Source of the DNA: an uncultured Methanolobus sp.
GTDB taxonomy: Archaea; Halobacteriota; Methanosarcinia; Methanosarcinales; Methanosarcinaceae
Assembly: GCF_963665675.1 (NCBI RefSeq)
Contig: NZ_OY762426.1
Coordinates: 1,488,001-1,552,000, forward strand
DNA length: 64,000 bases
Direction: 5' to 3'
Part shown: piece after piece, positions 55,846-64,000 of the stretch
Numbering within the stretch: the first letter of the stretch is position 1
Layout: every line of letters begins with the position of its first letter
Program-made: the position numbers and the translations under genes
The notes under the pieces: generated by a model
Databases searched by the model: none
Told to the model about the DNA's origin: nothing
Seen by the model: the letters and a program-made list of their open reading frames with translations, nothing else

Positions 55846-56346
55846 TCATGACGTTTGTTTTTTAGAATCTCGTTTCCAGTATCGGTAAATGAATATAGCA
55901 GTTGCAGGTATGAACGAAAATGTACAGAACATATAGATTGTCAGGGGACCAATTGTCCAGAGAAATGGATTCGTTGCCACAGGCCAGAGTGGAGTAATGT
56001 CCGTGTACAGAGGTGCGTCAAGAATCACATGGCTCCATGTTCCGATTATTGAACCCAGTATAATTGAATTAAATGAATAGTTCTGCTCAATTCTCAATTT
56101 ATCAGTTACTTTCTGTAACCATGTTCTTTGAGAATAGATGAACCATGCAAGTAGTAATCCAATGATTGTTGCAGCTAAAAATGTATGGAATGGACCGTGC
56201 AAAGGCCGACAGCCTGCAAACAGACAGTAAGTTGCACGGATATCGATTATCATACTTCCAGTCAAAATAGAAAAAAAGTTGACCTTCTTCTCGAAGAGTT
56301 CTCCGAGAAGAAAGGCGGGTCCTAAATGAAAAGGTGTGAAAGGCAT
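55846..56346 (-). CDS. YdjM-like membrane-bound metal-dependent hydrolase
   Basis: 166 residues from MPFTPFHLGPAFLLG at ATG 56346. Four to five hydrophobic segments. Conserved polar residues: FTPFHLG, SMIIDI, PLHGPFHTF and SHVILDAP, the metal-binding histidines of the YdjM/DUF457 family. Its start overlaps the sppA end closely, so the two are cotranscribed. Confidence 0.72.
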   Translation of the reverse strand: MPFTPFHLGPAFLLGELFEKKVNFFSILTGSMIIDIRATYCLFAGCRPLHGPFHTFLAATIIGLLLAWFIYSQRTWLQKVTDKLRIEQNYSFNSIILGSIIGTWSHVILDAPLYTDITPLWPVATNPFLWTIGPLTIYMFCTFSFIPATAIFIYRYWKRDSKKQTS

Positions 56347-56351
56347 CTGCA

Positions 56352-57641
56352 TCAGGTTAAGTATCCAAATGGGCTGTCTTCGTAATAATACACCAGTTCG
56401 GCAGTTTCATGCGCATCAGCTTCTGAGCCAAAAAGCAGGCTTGAAAGGCTTGGCTTGTTCATATAAATTATTGTAGGGTCATCAATTCCTGCAAGCTGCC
56501 CGGCCATGTCAAGGGCATCATAGAAATTGCCCAGTTCATCCACAAGTCCGAGTTCCTTTGCTTCCCTGCCAGTGTAGATTCTTCCGTCTGCAAGGCTTTT
56601 TACCTCACTGATACTCATATCCCTGCCTTCTGCCACATCTGCCACGAAATTGCTGTAAACTTCTGCAACGACCTTGTTGGCGTATTCCTTCTCATCATCG
56701 GAAAGACCCCTGGCAGCATTGCCCATGTCCTTGAATTCACCGGATTTTACAATATAGTACTCGATTCCTTCCTTCTCATAATACTCTGAAAGGTTCTGGA
56801 ATTGCCATATAGTACCTATACTTCCTGTCATTGTTGACGGGTTAGCAACTATCAGGTCAGCAGGTGCTGAAATATGATATGCTGCACTGGCTGCTGTGCT
56901 TCCCATTGAAATGACGACAGGAACTCCGCTTTCACTTGCCTTTTTGACTTCGACATATACTTCTTCACCGGCTGTTGAAGATCCTCCGCCACTGTTAATC
57001 CTCAAAACTATGGCTTTCACATCCTCATCTCTCAGGGCTTTCCTGATGTTGTCAGATATCACTTCGGAGCTTGCATAGCCAAGTCCGCCAGGCACGCTGC
57101 TTGTAACCATGGTTCCCTCGACGTAGATTACGGCAATCTTATCGCTGGAAGAGTAAAGATCTCCGTTGAATGACTGGTAAATAGCTGCAAAACTTGCACC
57201 GATGATAAAGAGTAGAGCCAGAACAATGGCAATATACTGCCATTTTCGGCTTTTCTTCTTGACGACAGGAGTTTCCCTGGATGGTTCGTTATACCCTGTT
57301 TCTGTTTGTGGTTTCGGTTCTGCCTTTTCTTCCTTAATAGGTGTCTCAGAAGCAGTATCTACAGGTTCACCACTCGCAATGTCGTTTGAAGTATTCTCTT
57401 CAGCCTGAGTTTCAACTTCTCCCTGAACAGGTTCGGCAGTTTCAATCATTACAGGTGAGTCCTCTTCAGTAATCTCATCACTTGCTTCTATCTCATTATC
57501 AGTATTTTCGGATACAACGCTGACATGAGCCTCGTCGTTTCCGGTTTGAGTGTCATGACTCTCGTTTTCATCATAACTATACGGGTAAAGATGATATTCG
57601 CTATCATCATCTGTGTTTTTTTCTGTATTATCTCCGTTCAT
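56352..57641 (-). CDS. sppA: Signal peptide peptidase SppA
   Basis: 429 residues. A long acidic cytoplasmic N-terminus (about 1-130) is followed by one membrane helix (YIAIVLALLFIIGASFAAIY), then the S49 peptidase domain: VLRINSGGGSSTAGEEV, catalytic Ser in SMGSTAASAAYHISAPAD, and Lys in IVKSGEFKDMGNAARGLS. The single-domain length is typical for archaeal and gram-positive SppA. The unusual feature is the large acidic tail. Confidence 0.9.
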   Translation of the reverse strand: MNGDNTEKNTDDDSEYHLYPYSYDENESHDTQTGNDEAHVSVVSENTDNEIEASDEITEEDSPVMIETAEPVQGEVETQAEENTSNDIASGEPVDTASETPIKEEKAEPKPQTETGYNEPSRETPVVKKKSRKWQYIAIVLALLFIIGASFAAIYQSFNGDLYSSSDKIAVIYVEGTMVTSSVPGGLGYASSEVISDNIRKALRDEDVKAIVLRINSGGGSSTAGEEVYVEVKKASESGVPVVISMGSTAASAAYHISAPADLIVANPSTMTGSIGTIWQFQNLSEYYEKEGIEYYIVKSGEFKDMGNAARGLSDDEKEYANKVVAEVYSNFVADVAEGRDMSISEVKSLADGRIYTGREAKELGLVDELGNFYDALDMAGQLAGIDDPTIIYMNKPSLSSLLFGSEADAHETAELVYYYEDSPFGYLT

Positions 57642-57779
57642 CTATTCAGTCCATCCCGCGTATAAAATGTATTTGCACATTCAAAAACCTTCCCTTGTGT
57701 CTAGCGAGCGAAATATATTTTATAATTGCACGCAATGCAACACCATATATATTGATAATATTTCTAGTGGAGATAATAA

Positions 57780-59819
57780 ATGTCAAATATTCCTTCTGAT
57801 AAAGCCGTGCTTGTTACGTGTGGCCTTCCTTATGCGAATGGAAAGGCGCATGTGGGGCACCTTAGAACATACATCCCTGCAGATATTTTTGTGAGGTCAC
57901 TCCAGAAGAACTCACAGGAAACAACATTTGTCTGTGGTTCCGATACTCATGGAACTCCTATTGTGGTAAACGCCGAGGAGTTAGGTCTCACACCTACAGA
58001 ATTGGTACAGCAGTATCATGTTCATTTCGATGAAGTATTCAAGAAAATGGATGTGAAGTTTGATGCATTCGGAACAACCGATGACCAAACAAATCACAAT
58101 CGTACCACTGAGATCGTTGACAAGCTGATTGAAAAGGGATATGTCTATCCAAAGATCATCGAGATTGCTTACTGTCCTCAGTGTGACCGTTTCCTGCCTG
58201 ACAGATACGTTGCAGGTACATGTCCTCACTGCGGCGAGCAGGCACGTGGCGATGAGTGTGACCAGGGTTGTGGAAAACACCTGGAGCCAGGAGAGCTTAA
58301 GGAGCCTGTTTGTACAATCTGTAAAGGTCCTGCCGAATATAAGGAACAGGAACACTTTTTCTTCAAGCTGTCCGAGTTCAAGGATTTCCTCATGGAATAC
58401 CTTGAGAACCTTGGCGGCACGCTGAACGCACGTAACTATGCAATGGGCTGGATAAAACAGGAGCTTACAGACTGGTGTATTACAAGAAACCTTGAATGGG
58501 GTGTAAGATTCCCCGGACACGATGATCTTGTAGTTTACGTATGGGTTGATGCTCCAATTGGTTACATGGCTTTCACAGAAGAATGGGCAGAAGCAACCGG
58601 TGGTGACTGGGAAAAATACTGGAAAGGCGATTGTCCGATAGTCCACTTCATTGGTGGAGACATTATCTACCACCACTGTATTTTCTGGCCGGCAATGCTC
58701 AAGGGAGCAGACTACAGCCAGGCATCTGCAGTTGTTGCATCAGGTATGCTGAAGATCGAGGACAAGACTTTCTCCAAGAGTCGTGGATATGTTGTATGGG
58801 TTGAGGAAGACTACCTTGACCATGGTTTCCACCCTGACCTTCTGAGGTACTATCTTGTAAGTTACACCTCACACACAAAAGAGGTCAATTTCTCATGGAA
58901 GATTTTCCAGGACAAGATAAACACTGAGCTTGTTGGTGTATTGGGTAATTTCCTGTACAGGAACCTGCTCTTTACTTTCAAGAACTTCGGTGAGATTCCA
59001 GAGGGAGATATCGACCCTGAGGTTATAGAGAAGATCAATTCAACCATTGAAGAAGTAGTAAGAGCAAACTCTGAGTATGAGTTCAAGAAAGCCGCTGACA
59101 CTGCAATGTCTCTTGCATCATACGGAAATTCATACTTCCAGTCAAACGAACCCTGGAAGCTCATTAAGGAAGACAAGGAAGCCTGCGGAAAGGTTGTAAA
59201 GAACTGTATCCAGCTTGCCAAGGCACTTATCCTGCTGTTCGAACCAATGACACCAGGCAGCATGGAAGTTGCATGGAAGCAGATAGGTATGGACTCAGAT
59301 GTCCATGAAGTTACATATGAAGAAGCAACCGTTCCTGTTGTAAGCGGAACAAAACTTGCAAAGCCCGGAATTCTCTTCACCAAGTTAGAAGATGATAAGA
59401 TCAATGAGATGGAAGCAATATCATCAAAGCGCGTAAAGGCAGCAATGGCAAAGGAAGCAGGTATTGAGGAAGTAGAAATTATGGAATACAAAGACGAAAT
59501 AGAATATGATGATTTTGCAAAGCTTGATATCAGGGTTGGTAAGATCGTAACCGCTGAGAAGATCAAGAAATCAAAGAAACTCCTCCGTCTTGAGGTTGAT
59601 ATCGGAGATGAGGAACCAAGGCAGGTAGTTGCAGGTCTTGCAGAGTACTATGACCCTGAGGAAATGGTAGGTAAAACAGTGAATGTTCTTGTGAACCTGA
59701 AACCTGTAAAGCTCTGTGGTGTAGAATCACAGGGAATGCTTCTGGCAGCAGATGCCGGTGAGAGAGTTTCTTTGCTGACAACTGATAAGGATATGGGACC
59801 TGGTTCCTGTATTAGATGA
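57780..59819 (+). CDS. metG: Methionyl-tRNA synthetase
   Basis: 679 residues. Class I motifs: HIGH as HVGH in [15 protein letters not shown], and KTFSKSRGY for KMSKS. Two zinc knuckles in CPQCDRF...CPHCGEQ...CDQGCG...CTIC. The C-terminal tRNA-binding EMAP-like domain ([31 protein letters not shown]) is fused, which is common in archaea and bacteria. AT-rich promoter with TTTTATAAT (about 57717-57725) and TATATATTG (57748-57756). Ribosome site GTGGAG. Confidence 0.95.
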   Translation: MSNIPSDKAVLVTCGLPYANGKAHVGHLRTYIPADIFVRSLQKNSQETTFVCGSDTHGTPIVVNAEELGLTPTELVQQYHVHFDEVFKKMDVKFDAFGTTDDQTNHNRTTEIVDKLIEKGYVYPKIIEIAYCPQCDRFLPDRYVAGTCPHCGEQARGDECDQGCGKHLEPGELKEPVCTICKGPAEYKEQEHFFFKLSEFKDFLMEYLENLGGTLNARNYAMGWIKQELTDWCITRNLEWGVRFPGHDDLVVYVWVDAPIGYMAFTEEWAEATGGDWEKYWKGDCPIVHFIGGDIIYHHCIFWPAMLKGADYSQASAVVASGMLKIEDKTFSKSRGYVVWVEEDYLDHGFHPDLLRYYLVSYTSHTKEVNFSWKIFQDKINTELVGVLGNFLYRNLLFTFKNFGEIPEGDIDPEVIEKINSTIEEVVRANSEYEFKKAADTAMSLASYGNSYFQSNEPWKLIKEDKEACGKVVKNCIQLAKALILLFEPMTPGSMEVAWKQIGMDSDVHEVTYEEATVPVVSGTKLAKPGILFTKLEDDKINEMEAISSKRVKAAMAKEAGIEEVEIMEYKDEIEYDDFAKLDIRVGKIVTAEKIKKSKKLLRLEVDIGDEEPRQVVAGLAEYYDPEEMVGKTVNVLVNLKPVKLCGVESQGMLLAADAGERVSLLTTDKDMGPGSCIR

Positions 59820-60005
59820 TTTTTTGTTGGGGGAGGCAAATTGCCTTTCCATATTTGTTCTTGAAAATATATTTATTATTTTTGCAGCAATCACAGAATA
59901 TTCGAAATCTACTATTTTTATGAATTAGCTTTCAGCATACTGTGTTTTGTGAAAGCTAACTCATATTTAGGTAAAGTTATGTAGAATGTCAGCATTCTAC
60001 TATTT

Positions 60006-61055
60006 GTGAAAGGGAGCTCTCTTGAAAAAAGCGTGATTGACTATTCTAGTAACAGAAAGATTTATGCCGCACTTGCACTGAAAATTAAAGAAATACTTCA
60101 AGAAAATCTTGAAGATTCGTGTATCAATTATTTAAATATTGAGTTCCGTGCAAAAAGCGTAGATTCATTAAAAAATAAACTAGAGCGTAAAATCAAAAAA
60201 GATTCTTCCTATAGCATTGATGAAGTACATGATTTAGCAGGTATAAGAGTAATCGCATATGTTCGTTCAGATTTAGATTTAATTAGACCTATTATTAAAG
60301 AGAACTTTGAAATAAAAGTATATAAAGATAAAACTGAAGATCTAGGCGTAGAAAAAGTAGGATATAGATCTGAGCATTTCATTGCTACTTTGCCATCAAA
60401 TAGACTTTTGTTACCAGAGTATAAGAAATTTAGTGGTTTGGTATTTGAAATACAACTTAGGACAATTCTCGAACACTCGTGGGCAGAAATTGAACACGAC
60501 AGAAGGTATAAGTACAGTGGTGTTTTGCCTGACAATTTAGAACGAAGATTTTCCCTGTTATCGGCAGTTTTAGAATTAGCTGATAATGAGTTTGACAATA
60601 TCTCACAATCAATTGATAACTATGCAACTGAAGTTCTACAAAAAGCAAAATCAGGAAACTTTGATATTCCAATCGATTCAACATCATTAAAGCAATATTT
60701 GGATGAAAAATTTAAAGAATTGTTTCCTATCATTGAAGGAATTAGGTTTGATCACCATTCGAAAGGTTTAATTAGAGAATTAAATGATATGGGAATCAAC
60801 ACGTTAAAAAAATTGGATGAAGTAGTGCCAGAAGATTACGCTGAAAAATTACTGGACATGAAAATACCAACAAACTACTCTGGTATAATTCGAGATATTT
60901 TAATTATAGCTTTTAAGAGGGAATATTTCGAAAAAGCTTGGAAAGAAAGTTGGGATGGAATTGGCGAAGACACAATTTCATTATATGAGTATTATGACGT
61001 AGGCATAGATGCTATCATTCATGAATATGGTCTACAGGTAATTCCAGAAGAATAG
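60006..61055 (+). CDS. Stand-alone RelA/SpoT-domain (p)ppGpp synthetase-like protein
   Basis: 349 residues. The synthetase domain occupies about 40-170: RAKSVDSLKNKL (R48xK50xxxS), DEVHDLAGIRVIAYVRSDLD (Asp77), GYRSEHFIA (119-127, the acceptor-binding G-loop) and FEIQLRTILEHSWAEIEHD (Glu148). The catalytic set looks intact. There is no HD hydrolase domain and the C-terminal 180 residues are not recognised. It may make alarmones or be a toxic small alarmone synthetase. GTG 60006 is used; GTG 60033 is possible. Composition is AT-rich compared with metG. Confidence 0.8.
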   Translation: MKGSSLEKSVIDYSSNRKIYAALALKIKEILQENLEDSCINYLNIEFRAKSVDSLKNKLERKIKKDSSYSIDEVHDLAGIRVIAYVRSDLDLIRPIIKENFEIKVYKDKTEDLGVEKVGYRSEHFIATLPSNRLLLPEYKKFSGLVFEIQLRTILEHSWAEIEHDRRYKYSGVLPDNLERRFSLLSAVLELADNEFDNISQSIDNYATEVLQKAKSGNFDIPIDSTSLKQYLDEKFKELFPIIEGIRFDHHSKGLIRELNDMGINTLKKLDEVVPEDYAEKLLDMKIPTNYSGIIRDILIIAFKREYFEKAWKESWDGIGEDTISLYEYYDVGIDAIIHEYGLQVIPEE

Positions 61056-61136
61056 TGCTAATTAATTTAACTCACAAAAACACCTGTACATATAGGAAAT
61101 ATATTATTTGCGTAATGGTCAATTATTTATCTTTTT

Positions 61137-61268
61137 ATGTGGAACTATGAGCTATATGAAGGTATGGTGACAAACTGCTTTGAAGAGAAGCGTCTGACAT
61201 GGGCCAAAATAAGAAAGGGTGCAGGATATGCAAGCCTGAATCCTTTGAGTAAGGGCTCAAAAAATTGA
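61137..61268 (+). pseudogene. Short conserved-looking fragment
   Basis: Frame MWNYELYEGMVTNCFEEKRL then TWAKIRKGAGYASLNPLSKG, stop at 61266-61268. It follows a TATA-like TTATTTATC. Not recognised; probably the tail of a larger gene. Confidence 0.3.
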
Positions 61269-61282
61269 AATGAAGCGTACTA

Positions 61283-61474
61283 TCATAACAAAGCCATGAA
61301 CTCTTCAAATGACAGTTTAGCCTGCCGAATAATTGATTTAAGAGTACCAGTCGCTATTTCATTGTGTTTCGGGATAATAACAACAGAAGTTCCATCTTCG
61401 TCTTTTTTCTTCATTTTTATGTGGCTTCCCTTTTGAGGCACCACCTGAAAACCTGCACTTTCCAGAGCTTTCAT
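61283..61474 (-). CDS. hicA: HicA-type toxin, N-terminally truncated by a frameshift
   Basis: 63 residues, KALESAGFQVVPQKGSHIKM and ending KLSFEEFMALL; the active His is in KGSH. The upstream frame reads VLSAHEIMKALESAG with an unrelated stop, and a nearby ATGACAAAGC is out of frame by one or two bases, so the normal start (MTKLP-like) was lost by a small deletion near 61490. Overlaps hicB by 4 bp. It may still be made from the internal Met but is probably weakened. Confidence 0.75.
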   Translation of the reverse strand: MKALESAGFQVVPQKGSHIKMKKKDEDGTSVVIIPKHNEIATGTLKSIIRQAKLSFEEFMALL

Positions 61475-61710
61475 AATCTCATGTGCTGAAAGGACGCTTT
61501 GTCATAGGAAACCTCAAAAGTAGTAGTTAGAAAGGTAGTTTCCTGTGGAATAGAAACATCTTCATCTTCCAGATACAACTCCACAGCTTCTCTTAAATTA
61601 TCAAGGGCTTCTTCTACTGTTTTACCCTGGCTTGCCACATCCATTTCAGGACACCACGAAACGTACCAGTCTTCTTCTTTGTGGATAGCTGCAGAGAATT
61701 TGCATTTCAT
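61471..61710 (-). CDS. hicB: HicB-type antitoxin
   Basis: 79 residues. KCKFSAAIHKEEDWYVSWCPEMDVASQGKTVEEALDNLREAVELYLED is the partial RNase-H-like HicB fold; the last residues are altered by the junction with hicA. There is no HTH or RHH domain, the short form of HicB. A duplicated, decayed copy is at 63284-63469. Confidence 0.8.
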   Translation of the reverse strand: MKCKFSAAIHKEEDWYVSWCPEMDVASQGKTVEEALDNLREAVELYLEDEDVSIPQETTFLTTTFEVSYDKASFQHMRL

Positions 61711-61787
61711 ACATCTAATTTCGAGTATGAATTTATTTAAGGATTTTCAATATGAGAGTTCTGTCAAAAAGGGATTAATCAAAATAA

Positions 61788-62051
61788 TCAATAGACCACA
61801 TCATGGTGGTCATAATCAAGAATCCTGATTGTTTTGCTATCCTCATCTATCTCATAGATAAGTACAAAAGAGGAGTCAATATGTACTCTCCTTGCACCGT
61901 GCAGATCGTCACGTAATGGTTTATAATGATAGGGATTCTGGGTAATTTGTTGAACCTTTTTGCCGATGACGCTCATCTGTTTTGGATTCTTTTTAGCAAG
62001 CTTCATAAACTTTTTGTCGGCAATTTCGGATACAACAACGTTATATTCCAT
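61788..62051 (-). CDS. RelE/ParE-family toxin
   Basis: 87 residues: EYNVVVSEIADKKFMKLAKKNPKQ, PLRDDLHGARRVHIDSSFVLIYEID and TIRILDYDHHDVVY. The conserved basic residues of the RelE mRNA-interferase fold (YafQ-like DYDHHDVVY) are visible. Its start lies 5 bp after the antitoxin stop. Confidence 0.85.
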   Translation of the reverse strand: MEYNVVVSEIADKKFMKLAKKNPKQMSVIGKKVQQITQNPYHYKPLRDDLHGARRVHIDSSFVLIYEIDEDSKTIRILDYDHHDVVY

Positions 62052-62056
62052 TGTTT

Positions 62057-62275
62057 TTACCCGTAACGTTCAGAAAAATCAGCAACCTGAATGAACTTTC
62101 CTTTTCTGATATTGTCGAGTTTCTCCAGATATTCCTGCTTTGCTTCCGGTTCCTCAGACACAACACTCTCCATAAACATCTGTATCTGCTTGCTCATGCT
62201 CATTCCATGAGATTTACACAGAGAGGAAAATTTTTTATATGTATCTTCATCTACATTGAATGTCTTTAAAACCAT
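62057..62275 (-). CDS. Ribbon-helix-helix antitoxin
   Basis: 72 residues. VLKTFNVDEDTYKKFSSLCKSHGMSMSKQIQMFMES is an RHH fold, followed by an acidic tail (EEPEAKQEYLEKLDNIRKG) that would wrap the toxin. First gene of the pair. The spacer after it contains TTAAATAATGTTATTTAAC-like inverted repeats (about 62292-62322), the probable operator. Confidence 0.8.
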   Translation of the reverse strand: MVLKTFNVDEDTYKKFSSLCKSHGMSMSKQIQMFMESVVSEEPEAKQEYLEKLDNIRKGKFIQVADFSERYG

Positions 62276-62291
62276 TTATATCACTGTAATT

Positions 62292-62322
62292 AAACAATGT
62301 TAAATAATGTTATTTAACATTA
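62292..62322. promoter_or_regulatory. Operator-like inverted repeats of the RHH/RelE pair
   Basis: AATGTTAAATAATGTTATTT and AACATTATCTAAT form overlapping inverted repeats just upstream of the antitoxin start, typical for autoregulated RHH antitoxins. Confidence 0.45.
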
Positions 62323-62357
62323 TCTAATAAATTCCTATTTCTCAGTATTTGTTTCAA

Positions 62358-62445
62358 ACCCCCATCTCAATATAAGATGTCCTAATAGAATCCTCTTCTC
62401 CAATCTAAAATATCTCCTAAAACGAGAATCTCTGTTTTCAGTGTC
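62358..62445 (-). pseudogene. 3' fragment of a CYTH gene
   Basis: On the minus strand the sequence reads IGEEDSIRTSYIEM, matching the tail of the complete CYTH protein at 63551 onward (GIGEEDSIRTSYLEM). About 90 bp are clearly alike on the DNA level. It ends where IS1-type sequence begins, so this is a duplicated remnant. Confidence 0.7.
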
Positions 62446-62471
62446 CTTGCTAAGCACAGAAAAAGAAAAGG

Positions 62472-63215
62472 CATTGGTCATAAAGCATAGCTATATAGTA
62501 TGGATGAATATATTTGTTTATGAATTGCCCAAGATGTAAAAGTTCCGATTCCACAAAGAATGGCATAGTTGGTGGACGTCAGCGTTACAGGTGCTCCGGG
62601 TGTGGATATAATTATACTGTCGAAAAGAAATCAACAGCATACCCTGAGTCTGTGAAAAAACAAGCTTTACAATTATACCTTGAAGGACTAGGATTTCGTT
62701 CAATTGGACGTTTTCTAAATGTTAGCCATGTTACCGTGCAAAACTGGATCAAGCAATTTGGCAGTGAATTAGAGGAACTAAAAAGTCAAAAAGAGATCTC
62801 TGTCGTAGAATTAGATGAGATGCACACATACATCGGGAATAAAAAACTACTGCTGGATCTGGATTGCTGTTGATAGAGATGGGAAAAAATTCATCGACTG
62901 CTCTTTTGGTAGTAGGGGAACAGAAACAGGCGAAAAACTCTGGGATAAGTTAAAGGAAAAAGAGATTGGAGAAGTGATGACTGATCACTGGAGAGCATAT
63001 GCAGAGTTCCTTCCGAAGGAGATTCATACTCAATCAAAAGCAGAAACTTATACTGTTGAAGGGTACAACAGTATATTCAGGCATTTTCTGGCAAGGTTAA
63101 GAAGGAAGTCAAAGTGCTATACCAAAAGCATTGAAATGCTAAAGTATTCGATCATTCTTTTAATGAAATACAGGAATAACGAGATATCTATATTTAATTA
63201 ACAATGCCAAAGAAA
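62472..63215 (+). mobile_element. IS1-type insertion sequence
   Basis: About 0.74 kb with imperfect inverted ends (AAAAGGCATTGGTCAT-like at the left, CTTTGGCATTGTTAAT-like reversed at the right, core GGCATTG). Carries one transposase in two frames. No clear target duplication seen; ends are approximate. Confidence 0.6.
62521..63201 (+). pseudogene. IS1-family transposase with frameshift
   Basis: Frame 1 (from ATG 62521) has the zinc finger CPRCKSSDSTKNG...CSGCGYNYT and HTH (GFRSIGRFLNVSHVTVQNWIKQF) and reaches ELDEMHTYIGNKK. The rest is in a +1 frame: NYCWIWIAVDRDGKKFIDCSF...DHWRAYAEFLP...RHFLARLRRKSKCYTKS, with the catalytic residues. The change lies at A6 (62841-62846). A +1 shift here does not fit the known -1 IS1 slippage, so mutation (or a base-call error in the homopolymer) is more likely. 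Confidence 0.72.
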
Positions 63216-63283
63216 AGAATTCAGAATTTATAAATTAGATAAATCCATTTCCAAGTTCTTTTTTCGTAAGCATGTACAGACGA

Positions 63284-63469
63284 TCATAACAAAGCCATGA
63301 ACTCTCCGTATGTCAGTTTAGACCGTCTGACCAACTCCACAGCTTCTCTTAAATTATCAAGAGTCTCTTCTACTGTTTTACCCTGGCTTGCCACATCCAG
63401 TTCAGGACACCATGAAACGTACCAGTCTTCTTCTTTGTGGATTGTTGCAGAAATTTGTATTTCATACAT
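63284..63469 (-). CDS. HicB-HicA fusion remnant
   Basis: 61 residues. The first 45 (YEIQISATIHKEEDWYVSWCPELDVASQGKTVEETLDNLREAVEL) are a HicB copy, joined directly to VRRSKLTYGEFMALL, the tail of HicA. An internal deletion in a duplicated hicBA copy explains it. The HicA catalytic His is lost, so no toxin activity is expected; the HicB part might still bind HicA. Confidence 0.75.
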   Translation of the reverse strand: MYEIQISATIHKEEDWYVSWCPELDVASQGKTVEETLDNLREAVELVRRSKLTYGEFMALL

Positions 63470-63550
63470 CTAATTTAGAGTATGAATTTATTTAAAAATT
63501 TCCAATGTGATACTTTTCTCTAAAAAGAAAACGTCAGCAAACTATCAAAA

Positions 63551-64000
63551 TCATTGTTTTTCCAAAACCATCTCAAGATAAGATGTCCTGATAGAATCCT
63601 CTTCTCCAATTCCAAGCTTTCCCAAAAACGAGAATATCTGTTTTCGATGGCCTTCAATGTCGGATTCGGCACAAATTTCAACTTCTATGAACTCACCGAG
63701 TTCATCAACCTTGTCAAGACAGATAGTCATATTCTCGTATCTGTAGACCCCTCTTGTTTTCCTGACAATGCCAGATTCACGAAATCCAAGGGCAAGCAGA
63801 ATGCTTCGGGTAGTTCCGCCATCGACTGGTGTCTCGAATTCTTCCCTTGTTTTGGAAAGAGTATCAAGTTTTTTGCCTTTGTAGGTCATGACAGACCTGC
63901 CATCGACGGAGCGTATCCTGAGTGCCTCATCCGTTTTGGCAAAATCCCTGTCCGGGGAATTAAAATAGGTGTCGCAGTGGTGCTGGACACCCACAAAAAA
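63551..64000 (-). CDS. CYTH-family protein (class IV adenylate cyclase/triphosphatase-like), 5' end outside the window
   Basis: At least 149 residues, running off the window at its N-terminus. The tunnel motifs are present: VMTYKGKKLDTLSKTREEFETPV, VRKTRGVYRYENMTICLDKVDELGEFIEVEI. The missing start should hold the EIExK motif. Such enzymes hydrolyse triphosphates or make cAMP in archaea; CyaB-like in annotation. A duplicated 3' fragment is at 62358-62445. Confidence 0.82.
   Translation of the reverse strand, partial: FFVGVQHHCDTYFNSPDRDFAKTDEALRIRSVDGRSVMTYKGKKLDTLSKTREEFETPVDGGTTRSILLALGFRESGIVRKTRGVYRYENMTICLDKVDELGEFIEVEICAESDIEGHRKQIFSFLGKLGIGEEDSIRTSYLEMVLEKQ

Noticed and set aside
62821..62860. 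Programmed -1 frameshift in the IS1 transposase
   Set aside because: The frames require +1 (or -2), which does not fit the A-run -1 slippage known for IS1 elements.
1..64000. tRNA and rRNA genes
   Set aside because: No cloverleaf-like or rRNA sequence was seen in any intergenic region by eye; a tRNA scan could not be run.

Overview
The window is chromosomal DNA of a methylotrophic methanogen of the Methanosarcinaceae (Methanolobus/Methanococcoides-like; the genus is inferred). Three methylamine methyltransferase genes (mttB, mtbB, mtmB) each carry one in-frame TAG at the known pyrrolysine position. There are also archaeal aRF1, a wyosine-tRNA radical SAM enzyme, ribose-1,5-bisphosphate isomerase, DUF1699 and a PEF-CTERM protein, plus TATA-box/leaderless gene starts.

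Layout. 0-7.7 kb: methylamine island in one orientation: mttB (3' part)-mttC-mttP-winged-helix gene-49-aa membrane peptide, then mtbC-mtbB, then mtmC-mtmB, with stem-loops or terminators between units. 7.8-13.4 kb: IS-rich scar with a frameshifted IS, a transposase remnant, a regulator, and a nucleotidyltransferase gene broken by two frameshifts and an ISH3-type insertion (5-bp target duplication). 13.4-16.4 kb: an MtmB homologue with leucine in place of pyrrolysine, divergent from mtbA. 16.5-31.9 kb: core and small metabolic genes (taw1, prf1, argS, a RibD-like reductase, a Trm5/TYW2-family methyltransferase, an acetolactate-synthase-like enzyme, two aldehyde dehydrogenases). 32-39.3 kb: an IS1634-type element (6-bp target duplication), a PEF-CTERM protein, MntA/HepT, a Fic protein with a degenerate active site, ribose-1,5-bisphosphate isomerase.

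39.37-54.26 kb: a ~14.9-kb integrated element that splits a helix-hairpin-helix (Cdd1-like) gene. Both gene halves remain at the ends and share a 10-bp core, so the original reading frame can be rebuilt exactly. The element carries a tyrosine recombinase next to one end, a serine recombinase near the other, a D5/SF3-type primase-helicase, an RHH protein, at least four winged-helix proteins, a large secreted beta-propeller-like membrane-anchored protein with a small membrane partner, an iteron-like noncoding region, and a recurrent 14-bp motif seen only within the element.

54.3-64 kb: SagB-type oxidoreductase, tag, SppA, metG, a stand-alone RelA/SpoT synthetase, HicAB and RelE/RHH toxin-antitoxin modules, an IS1-type element, and a duplication that left a HicB-HicA fusion and a CYTH gene fragment.

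Metabolism: MttB, MtbB and MtmB move methyl groups from tri-, di- and monomethylamine to their corrinoid proteins MttC, MtbC and MtmC. MtbA then passes them to coenzyme M for methanogenesis. The Pyl-less MtmB homologue beside mtbA may feed another methyl donor into the same route (inference).
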